Part shown: positions 17,149 through 23,664 of the stretch, piece by piece | How the letters are laid out: the number at the start of each line of letters is the position of its first letter | Position numbering within the stretch: position 1 is the first letter of the stretch | NCBI GenBank assembly: GCA_937906975.1 | Contig: CALCUN010000139.1 | Coordinates: forward strand, 1 to 30,878 | Source of the DNA: an uncultured Bacteroidales bacterium | Lineage (GTDB): Bacteria > Bacteroidota > Bacteroidia > Bacteroidales > P3 | Reading direction: 5' to 3' | Length of the DNA stretch: 30,878 nt | Notes under the pieces: model-generated | Seen by the model: only the letters and a program-made list of their open reading frames with translations | The model's database searches: none | What the model was told of the DNA's origin: nothing | Made by a program: the position numbers and the translations under genes

Positions 17149-17727
17149 ATGAAAAAGATTGAATTGCCAAAATTGGACTATTGTTTAGATGCTTTGCAAC
17201 CCTTTATCAGCAAACAAACAATGGAGTTTCACTACCTAAAACATCATCAAACCTATGTAGATAAATTGAATGCACTTATCGAAAACACAGAGCTTGAAGA
17301 CAAAGATTTAGAGTATATAATTAAACATTCAAAAGGCGCTGTTTTCAATAATGCAGCACAAGTGTGGAATCATACCTTTTATTGGCAATCATTCTCCAAT
17401 AAACCAGCTTCTTGTCCAAGTGGAGAATTAGAAAAACGTATCATTCAACAATACGGCAGTTTGGAAAATCTACAACAAGAATTTACCTCTCAGGCTCTCA
17501 ATCTCTTTGGTAGCGGTTGGGTATGGCTTGTTAAAAATGAGAAAAACGAATTGGAAATCTTAGCCTTGCCAAATGCAGAAAATCCAATTTGTCAAAACAA
17601 AACACCTCTTTTAGTTTGCGATGTATGGGAGCATGCTTACTATTTAGATAAACAAAACCGCAGAGCCGATTATTTAAAAGATTTTTGGCCGCTCATTGAT
17701 TGGAGAAAAATAACAGAAAGATTTTAA
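17149..17727 (+). CDS. sodB: Iron-type superoxide dismutase
   Basis: The 192-residue enzyme converts superoxide to H2O2 and O2 in the cytoplasm. The metal ligands align with those of E. coli SodB: H28 (FHYLKHH), H75 (NHTFYW), D158 and H162 (DVWEHAYY). A Gln at 71 (AAQVWNH) is the Fe-type active-site residue; related Bacteroidales enzymes can be cambialistic, so Mn use is possible. I chose ATG 17149 over an in-frame TTG at 17113 because the family start (KIELPKLDY) follows directly. No convincing TAnnTTTG promoter is visible in the 90 bp upstream, and no hairpin terminator follows. Its neighbours are oxygen-sensitive ferredoxin enzymes. Confidence 0.96.
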   Translation: MKKIELPKLDYCLDALQPFISKQTMEFHYLKHHQTYVDKLNALIENTELEDKDLEYIIKHSKGAVFNNAAQVWNHTFYWQSFSNKPASCPSGELEKRIIQQYGSLENLQQEFTSQALNLFGSGWVWLVKNEKNELEILALPNAENPICQNKTPLLVCDVWEHAYYLDKQNRRADYLKDFWPLIDWRKITERF

Positions 17728-17802
17728 AAACATTTCTTTTTTTATTTTATTTTTTTCTTTTAGTTATACTTTATTATTTTTTAATATATAATTATTATAT
17801 GT

Positions 17803-17949
17803 GTCCCACTCTGGAACTTTTGAGTCCCACTGTGGAACGCATTTGTCCCTGTGTGGAACCAACATGTTCCTATATGGGAATTTTTTTTTCAAAGGAAAAA
17901 TTTAATAAATCAAAGAAATAATTTACTGACTCAAAGAAAAAATATAATG
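17803..17949. repeat. Seven-unit 21-bp-periodic array upstream of PFOR
   Basis: Four 15-bp near-palindromes start at 17803, 17824, 17845 and 17866, exactly 21 bp apart: GTCCCACTCTGGAAC, GTCCCACTGTGGAAC, GTCCCTGTGTGGAAC, GTTCCTATATGGGAA. Six-base spacers between them are unrelated. The rhythm continues with TCAAAG at 17889, 17910 and 17931, again exactly 21 bp apart. The GTCCC units are strikingly GC-rich in an AT-rich gap. The array ends about 27 bp before the -7 box of PFOR. The 17728-17802 stretch holds only AT-rich sequence. Confidence 0.85.
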
Positions 17950-17976
17950 TTTTTATGACTTTTCAAAATTTTACTG

Positions 17977-17984
17977 TATCTTTG
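17977..17984 (+). promoter_or_regulatory. -7 box of the PFOR gene
   Basis: TATCTTTG matches the Bacteroidota -7 consensus. No TTG sits about 19 bp upstream; that region reads TTTTATGACTTTT. The leader would be about 39 nt. The 21-bp array immediately upstream could compensate for the weak upstream element. Confidence 0.7.
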
Positions 17985-18028
17985 CAGTTTGTAGAAAAAT
18001 AATTGTTTTAAATTTAAATAATACAGCA

Positions 18029-21000
18029 ATGGCAAAAGAAAAGAAATTTTTGACATGCGATGGTAATCAAGCTTGTGCTCACGTTGCATATATGTTCAGC
18101 GAAGTAGCAGCAATTTACCCTATTACACCTTCATCACCAATGGCAGAATATGTTGATGAATGGTCAGCAAATGGTCGCAAAAACATTTTTGGAGAAACAG
18201 TAAAATTAGTTGAAATGCAATCAGAAGCAGGAGCTGCTGGTGCATTACACGGTTCTTTACAAGCAGGTGCTTTATCAACAACATTCACAGCATCACAAGG
18301 ATTGTTGTTGATGATACCTAATATGTACAAAATAGCGGGAGAATTACTTCCTGGCGTATTACACGTAACAGCAAGAACAATTGCAGCTCACGCTCTTTCA
18401 ATTTTCGGAGATCACTCTGACGTTTACGCTTGCCGTCAAACAGGCTTTGCAATGCTTTCTTCTGCTTCTGTACAAGAAGCTATGGATTTGGCAGGAGTTG
18501 CTCACCTTTCTGCAATCAAAGGAAGAGTTCCATTTATGCACTATTTTGATGGATTCCGTACATCTCACGAAATTCAAAAAATAGAAGCCTTAGAAACAGA
18601 AGATATGGCTGCTTTGGTTGATCAAGAAGCATTGAGAAATTACAGAGAAAATGCCTTGAATCCAGAACACCCTGTTACAAGAGGTACAGCTCAAAACCCA
18701 GACGTATTCTTCCAAGCAAGAGAAGCATGTAATCCATACTATGAAGCATTGCCTGAAATAGTAGCAGATTATATGGAAAAAATCTCTCAATTAACAGGTA
18801 GAGAATACAAACCATTCAACTACTATGGAGCAGCAGATGCAGAAAACGTAATAGTAGCAATGGGTAGCGTTTCAGATACTATAAAAGAAGTTATAGATTA
18901 CCTTGCTAAGAAAGGTGAAAAATTAGGATTGGTAACAGTACATCTATACCGTCCATTCTCTAAAAAATACTTCTTTGAAGCATTACCAAAAACTGCAAAA
19001 AGAATTTGTGTGTTAGACCGTACAAAAGAAGCAGGTGCTAACGGAGATCCATTATACTTAGACGTTGTTGAAGCAATAGCAGCTTGCTCTTGCACAGAAA
19101 AACCAATGGTTATTGGAGGAAGATATGGATTGTCTTCAAAAGATACAACACCAGCACAAATCCTTTCAGTAGTAGAAAACCTTAAATCAGCTAACCCAAT
19201 GAACCAATTCACAGTTGGTATAGTTGATGATGTAACAAATCGTTCTCTTCCAATGTTACCAGAAGTTTCAATGGCAACAGAAGGAACATTTGAAGCTAAA
19301 TTCTACGGATTAGGAGCAGATGGTACAGTAGGAGCAAACAAAAACTCTATCAAAATCATCGGAGACAACACAAACAAATATTGTCAAGCATATTTCTCAT
19401 ACGATAGTAAGAAATCAGGAGGATTTACTTGTTCTCACCTTCGTTTTGGAGACAATGTAATTCGTTCACCTTACTTAGTAACAACACCAGATTTCGTTGC
19501 TTGCCACGTATTCAACTATATGAATATGTATGAAGTATTGAAAGGAATCAAACCAAACGGAACATTCCTTTTAAACTCAATGTTCTCAGCAGAAGAAACA
19601 GTAGAAAGATTAAGCGCTAAGGTTAAAAAAGAATTAGCAGAAAAGAATATCAACTTCTACATAATCAACGCAACAAAGATTGCAGAAGAAATAGGATTAG
19701 GAAACAGAACTAACACAATTCTTCAATCAGCATTCTTCAAGATTGCAGAAGTAATACCTTACGAAGTTGCAGTTACTGCAATGAAGAAAGCAATCGACAA
19801 ATCATACGGCAAGAAAGGTGAAAACATCGTTAAGATGAACTACGCTGCTGTTGATAAAGGAGGAGAAGTTATAAAGATAGAAGTTAAGAAAGAATGGGCT
19901 GATGCTTGCACATGCGGTTGCAACTGTGGAGAAGCAGCAGACAGACCAGAATTCATAAAGAACGTAGTAGATGTAATCAACGCACAAGAAGGAGATACAT
20001 TACCTGTAAGTGCATTTGTAGGAAGAGAAAACGGAACATTCCCTTGCGGTACATCACAATACGAAAAGAGAGGAATCGCAGCACACGTTCCAGCATGGCA
20101 TGCAGAAAACTGTATCCAATGTAACAAGTGTTCATTAGTATGTCCTCACGCAGCAATTCGTCCATTCGTGTTCACAGCAGACGAACTTGCAAAAACAGGA
20201 AATCCAACCACAATAAAAGCAATAGGAAAAGAATTTGAAGGAATGCAATTCCGTGTACAAATATCTCCACTTGATTGTACAGGTTGTGGAAACTGTGTTG
20301 ATGTATGTCCAGCTAAGACAAAAGCTCTTACAATGGAACCATTACACACACAAATGGAAGAAGCAAAAGTTTGGGACGTTGTAACAAAGAACGTAACTTA
20401 CAAATCAAACCTTGTAGAAGTAGGAAAGAGCATAAAGAATTCTCAATTTGCTCAACCATTATTCGAGTTCTCAGGAGCATGTGCAGGTTGTGGTGAAACT
20501 CCTTATATAAAACTTATCACACAATTATTCGGAGAAAGAATGATGGTTGCAAACGCAACAGGTTGTTCTTCAATCTACGGAGGTTCTTGCCCATCTATGC
20601 CATATACAACAAACGCAGAAGGCAGAGGACCAGCTTGGGCTAACTCATTATTTGAAGACAATGCAGAATTTGGTTTAGGTATGGCTACTGCAACTCGTAA
20701 GATGAGAGATAGAGTTGAAGACCTAATGAGAAAAGGCTTAGCATGCGATTGTTGCACAGCAGACCAAAAAGCATTATTCCAACTTTGGATAGACAATAGA
20801 GAAAACGCAGAAATCACACAAAAAGTTTACAACTCACTTGTTCCAACATTAGGACAATGCGGTTGCGATATATGCAAAGAATTAGAAGCAAACAAACAAT
20901 TCATTGTTAAGAAATCACAATGGATATTCGGTGGAGACGGTTGGGGATATGACATCGGATACGGTGGACTTGACCATGTTATCGCATCAGGAGAAGATGT

Positions 21001-21574
21001 AAACATATTAGTAGTAGATACAGAAGTTTACTCTAACACAGGAGGACAAGCATCAAAAGCAACACCTGTTGGAGCAATAGCTAAATTCGCAGCATCAGGA
21101 AAGAGAATCCGTAAGAAAGACCTTGGTATGATAGCAACAACATACGGATACGTTTACGTTGCACAAGTATCAATAGGAGCAGACCCTGCACAATACTTAA
21201 AAGTATTAAAAGAAGCAGAAGCTTACAATGGACCATCATTGATCATAGCTTACGCTCCATGTATCAACCACGGAATTAAGATAGGAATGGGAAAAACACA
21301 AGAAGAAGGAAAACGCGCAGTTGAATGCGGATACTGGCACTTGTGGAGATATAATCCTGAGCTTGCAGCAGAAGGAAAGAATCCATTTACATTAGATTCA
21401 AAAGAACCAGATTGGAGTAAATTCCAAGCATTCATTGACGGAGAAGTACGTTACAACTCATTGAAGAAAGCATTCCCAGAAGAAGCAGCACAATTATTTG
21501 CAGCCTCAGAAGAAAATGCTAAATGGCGTTACGAATCATACAAGAGAATGGCATCAATGGAATGGAATAAATAA
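18029..21574 (+). CDS. nifJ: Pyruvate:ferredoxin (flavodoxin) oxidoreductase
   Basis: PFOR turns pyruvate and CoA into acetyl-CoA and CO2 while reducing ferredoxin in the cytoplasm. The single-chain 1181-residue enzyme has the full layout: domain I with YPITPSSPMAEY (30-41), the gamma-like domain, a two-cluster ferredoxin domain (C695/698/701/705 and C750/753/756/760), then the TPP domain with CAGCGETPY (C818, C821), ATGCSSIYGGSCPSMPY and GDGWGYD (969-975). Length is typical. Codon use is strongly biased (ACA, GCA, GGA, AAC, TTC), as expected for a highly expressed gene. It has its own promoter and terminator. Its reduced ferredoxin is the natural substrate of the Rnf complex encoded nearby. 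Confidence 0.98.
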   Translation: MAKEKKFLTCDGNQACAHVAYMFSEVAAIYPITPSSPMAEYVDEWSANGRKNIFGETVKLVEMQSEAGAAGALHGSLQAGALSTTFTASQGLLLMIPNMYKIAGELLPGVLHVTARTIAAHALSIFGDHSDVYACRQTGFAMLSSASVQEAMDLAGVAHLSAIKGRVPFMHYFDGFRTSHEIQKIEALETEDMAALVDQEALRNYRENALNPEHPVTRGTAQNPDVFFQAREACNPYYEALPEIVADYMEKISQLTGREYKPFNYYGAADAENVIVAMGSVSDTIKEVIDYLAKKGEKLGLVTVHLYRPFSKKYFFEALPKTAKRICVLDRTKEAGANGDPLYLDVVEAIAACSCTEKPMVIGGRYGLSSKDTTPAQILSVVENLKSANPMNQFTVGIVDDVTNRSLPMLPEVSMATEGTFEAKFYGLGADGTVGANKNSIKIIGDNTNKYCQAYFSYDSKKSGGFTCSHLRFGDNVIRSPYLVTTPDFVACHVFNYMNMYEVLKGIKPNGTFLLNSMFSAEETVERLSAKVKKELAEKNINFYIINATKIAEEIGLGNRTNTILQSAFFKIAEVIPYEVAVTAMKKAIDKSYGKKGENIVKMNYAAVDKGGEVIKIEVKKEWADACTCGCNCGEAADRPEFIKNVVDVINAQEGDTLPVSAFVGRENGTFPCGTSQYEKRGIAAHVPAWHAENCIQCNKCSLVCPHAAIRPFVFTADELAKTGNPTTIKAIGKEFEGMQFRVQISPLDCTGCGNCVDVCPAKTKALTMEPLHTQMEEAKVWDVVTKNVTYKSNLVEVGKSIKNSQFAQPLFEFSGACAGCGETPYIKLITQLFGERMMVANATGCSSIYGGSCPSMPYTTNAEGRGPAWANSLFEDNAEFGLGMATATRKMRDRVEDLMRKGLACDCCTADQKALFQLWIDNRENAEITQKVYNSLVPTLGQCGCDICKELEANKQFIVKKSQWIFGGDGWGYDIGYGGLDHVIASGEDVNILVVDTEVYSNTGGQASKATPVGAIAKFAASGKRIRKKDLGMIATTYGYVYVAQVSIGADPAQYLKVLKEAEAYNGPSLIIAYAPCINHGIKIGMGKTQEEGKRAVECGYWHLWRYNPELAAEGKNPFTLDSKEPDWSKFQAFIDGEVRYNSLKKAFPEEAAQLFAASEENAKWRYESYKRMASMEWNK

Positions 21575-21601
21575 TCCAACCAAAGAATCATAAAAACAAA
21601 T

Positions 21602-21641
21602 AGGGAAATCCTCAAAGGGTTTCCCTTTTTTATTTCTTTTT
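21602..21641 (+). terminator. Rho-independent terminator of PFOR
   Basis: AGGGAAATCC (21602-21611) pairs with GGGTTTCCCT (21617-21626) around a TCAAA loop, followed by TTTTTATTTCTTTT. It lies about 28 bp after the stop codon. Confidence 0.92.
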
Positions 21642-21655
21642 ATTAAAAAAAAGAG

Positions 21656-21690
21656 TTTTTTTTGGGGGGGGTAAAAAATACTTATCTTTG
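21656..21690 (+). promoter_or_regulatory. Promoter with T8G8 tract in its spacer
   Basis: A -7 box TATCTTTG lies at 21683-21690. Upstream is a T8G8 tract (T 21656-21663, G 21664-21671). The last two T and first G form the upstream TTG (21662-21664), leaving an 18-bp spacer of which seven bases are G. Other clear promoters in this window have 19 bp. Tract length therefore sets the promoter spacing. Leader about 20 nt. Confidence 0.7.
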
Positions 21691-21715
21691 CACTCTAAAA
21701 TAAATATTAAATATC

Positions 21716-22645
21716 ATGAAAAAAACATTTGTTTTGATTGTAATGCAATTTGCATTGATAATCTCACTTTCTTTGAAAGCACAAACGCAATCTTACGAAT
21801 ATATCCCTATTGTCAAAGAAGGCTTGCAAATATGGACGACAGATCAAAAATATGGTCAATATAATGAACAATATCGTTATGAAAGATTGGCTTTAACAGA
21901 AGAAGATACAATCATAGATGGTAAGTCGTATAAGAAACTTTACTCTTTTACAGAGCGAGAGTTTGATATAGAAACAGCAACCTTTGTTTGTGGAATAAGA
22001 GAGAATGAAAACAAACAAGTTTTTGTAGCATCATATCATAATCAAGCAGAGTTTTTACTATATGATTTTTCTTTAACAGAAGGAGATTCTATACTTGCAG
22101 AAAGTAATGGCGAATATGACCTTTATTTTAATGTAACAGATGTTGATACTATTGATTACAATGGAGAGGAGAGAAGAAAAATCACTTTGCAATTTTACAA
22201 TTACGCTTGGGTTACTTGGATTGAGGGGATTGGAAACATAGAAGGATTGTTAATGGATTGGAGAAGTTACACTATGGCAATGGATCCTATGCCTAATGTG
22301 CGTTTACGTTGCTATGAACATAACGAAGAATGTTTGTATTCCGATTTTTCTTTCAATGAATCAATATATGATTGTTACACACCTTTATATACAGGACTTG
22401 AAGAAAACGAAACTCAAAATAATATTTTGCTCTATCCCAATCCTGCAAAAGAAAGGCTATATATAAACACTTCTATTCCAATCAAACAAATGACTATTTG
22501 CAATCTTTTAGGACAAGAAATTCAAAAGTACAATATGACAGAAAAGACCTCTTCAATAGATATTAGCGGATTAAATGAAGGAGTGTATTTTGTAAAGATT
22601 TATACAGAAAAAGTAGTGCTTTCTAAAAAGATTGTAGTGAAATAA
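21716..22645 (+). CDS. Secreted protein with T9SS type A sorting domain
   Basis: A 309-residue protein with a signal peptide (about 1-22, ending LSLKAQ), a central part of about 200 residues that I do not recognise (acidic, rich in Tyr and Glu, with CYEHNEECLYSDF containing paired Cys), and a C-terminal T9SS sorting domain (about 233-309). The sorting domain has ILLYPNPAKERLYIN, MTICNLLGQEIQ and ends GVYFVKIYTEKVVLSKKIVVK, here split as GVYFVKIYTEK and VVLSKKIVVK. It should be exported by the type IX system to the surface or medium. It is monocistronic, between the PFOR terminator and a convergent gene. Its promoter contains a slippage-prone G tract, suggesting variable expression. Confidence 0.88.
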   Translation: MKKTFVLIVMQFALIISLSLKAQTQSYEYIPIVKEGLQIWTTDQKYGQYNEQYRYERLALTEEDTIIDGKSYKKLYSFTEREFDIETATFVCGIRENENKQVFVASYHNQAEFLLYDFSLTEGDSILAESNGEYDLYFNVTDVDTIDYNGEERRKITLQFYNYAWVTWIEGIGNIEGLLMDWRSYTMAMDPMPNVRLRCYEHNEECLYSDFSFNESIYDCYTPLYTGLEENETQNNILLYPNPAKERLYINTSIPIKQMTICNLLGQEIQKYNMTEKTSSIDISGLNEGVYFVKIYTEKVVLSKKIVVK

Positions 22646-22673
22646 ATAGTAGAAACATTGCTTTGTAAAATCA

Positions 22674-22752
22674 GGAAAATGTGAAAATTTGCTCAAAAAT
22701 AAGGCGGATTATGTGAAAAAAAGATATAAAAACATAGGGGATTATGTGAAAA
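22674..22752. repeat. Three short direct repeats at 32-33 bp spacing
   Basis: GGATTATGTGAAAA occurs exactly at 22706-22719 and 22739-22752, 33 bp apart. A 12-of-14 match (GGAAAATGTGAAAA) lies at 22674-22687, 32 bp before the first. They sit 3' of the T9SS-sorted gene, in the 208-bp gap between convergent genes. The rest of that gap holds only a weak A/T hairpin (22809-22825) that might end transcription. Confidence 0.55.
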
Positions 22753-22853
22753 TAATAGTCTTTATATTCTTATTTTCAGTTAATTGGCATTAAAAATAGT
22801 GTAAAAAGAAAAAAGATGCTTTTTTGTAGATGTAAAATGATGATTTCAAGCAA

Positions 22854-23279
22854 TTATTTCCACAAAGTCTCTTCTTTGATTTCATCAAAGGTGATTTCGT
22901 AGCCGTAGGAAGAGAAAAGTTTTGCGATATACTCTTGATCTTCTGGGCTAATTGGCATTTTGCCGTTTCTTCTTTCGTAATAATAAGTATGACCGAAGTG
23001 TTGAATCAATTCTTTTCGCATATTAGCAATATCTTTTGCCTTAACCTCCTCAAAAGAATTCTTCATGCCGTATGCAACTCTTACTTTTTTATTTTCTAAG
23101 AAATATTTACAATTTGTTTCGTTGAATTTCAAAACATTAACTGCAACCATTAAATCACTATCCTCGCTATTTCTAAGAGCGACTATTCTTCTTAAACATT
23201 TTTCTCCAAGTAAACATTTCTCATTCCAACAAACAATGAAACTATTAGGTCTGTTTTCAAAATTAATATCCATTTCCAT
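22854..23279 (-). CDS. Small cytoplasmic protein, DUF6078-like
   Basis: A 141-residue protein without signal peptide or membrane segment. The N-terminus has C-x4-C-x5-C (CWNEKCLLGEKCLRRIVALR region), then HFGHTYYYERRNGKMPISPEDQEYIAKLF. This layout resembles the Bacteroidales family DUF6078, of unknown function, though I name it from memory with moderate confidence. The closely spaced Cys could bind metal. It faces nrdJ across a 385-bp divergent gap and converges with the T9SS-sorted gene. No good promoter box is visible directly upstream; TAGTTTTTTG near 23305 is only a poor match. Confidence 0.65.
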   Translation of the reverse strand: MEMDINFENRPNSFIVCWNEKCLLGEKCLRRIVALRNSEDSDLMVAVNVLKFNETNCKYFLENKKVRVAYGMKNSFEEVKAKDIANMRKELIQHFGHTYYYERRNGKMPISPEDQEYIAKLFSSYGYEITFDEIKEETLWK

Positions 23280-23335
23280 ACTATTATTTTATTATTAAAA
23301 CGCAAAAAACTATCACTTTATTACATTACATCAGC

Positions 23336-23423
23336 TTCGTACTATTAGTTTAATCGCATTAAAGTAGTAGTACGAACGCATTAAAATACTATTTTAAACA
23401 GATTAAAACAGACTTAAACAATA
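23336..23423. repeat. Nested palindrome and 22-bp-spaced ATTAAA repeats
   Basis: TTCGTACTA (23336-23344) and TAGTACGAA (23368-23376) are perfect inverted arms. Inside them TTTAAT (23349-23354) and ATTAAA (23358-23363) pair around CGC, giving a symmetric 41-bp element. ATTAAA then recurs at 23380 and 23402, so three copies are exactly 22 bp apart; CGCATTAAA is present twice. The element lies in the gap between the DUF6078-like gene and nrdJ and could serve either. The rest of the gap (23424-23600) is AT-rich with nothing else I can identify. Confidence 0.6.
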
Positions 23424-23634
23424 GGAAAAAATTAAAATATACTTAGTTTAGAAAAATAAAAAAGCTTCTTATAGAAATTATCACTTTTTTTACAACTTTT
23501 TTTTCAAATTTAAATAGCGAAACACTTTTTTTAACAATTACTTTCTTTGTCTTGTCAAAGGTTTAGTTAGGTTTGTAAAAAACATTGTTAATAAGTATGA
23601 ATAATTATTGATAATTTAGAACAAATCTTCTTTG

Positions 23635-23642
23635 TATTTTTG
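23635..23642 (+). promoter_or_regulatory. -7 box of nrdJ
   Basis: TATTTTTG at this position is a good -7 match, about 22 bp before the ATG at 23665. The nearest upstream TTG (23608-23610) is 24 bp away, which is longer than usual. I see no cobalamin riboswitch in the gap. Confidence 0.55.
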
Positions 23643-23664
23643 CTACAAATTTAACTAAGGTTTT

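Noticed and set aside
17803..17880. CRISPR array
   Set aside because: The repeats are 15 bp and imperfect, the spacers only 6 bp, and no cas genes are present.
17700..17921. A 73-codon plus-strand frame overlapping the sodB end and covering the GTCCC array
   Set aside because: Its apparent 7-residue periodicity is only the 21-bp DNA repeat read as codons. It overlaps sodB and has no family resemblance.
19840..20127. Antisense frames of 60-95 codons within the PFOR gene
   Set aside because: They are shadows of the strongly biased PFOR coding sequence, with no family resemblance or start signals.
22809..22825. Terminator between the T9SS-sorted gene and the DUF6078-like gene
   Set aside because: A7-bp A/T stem with little GC is too weak to call with confidence; noted only as a possibility.
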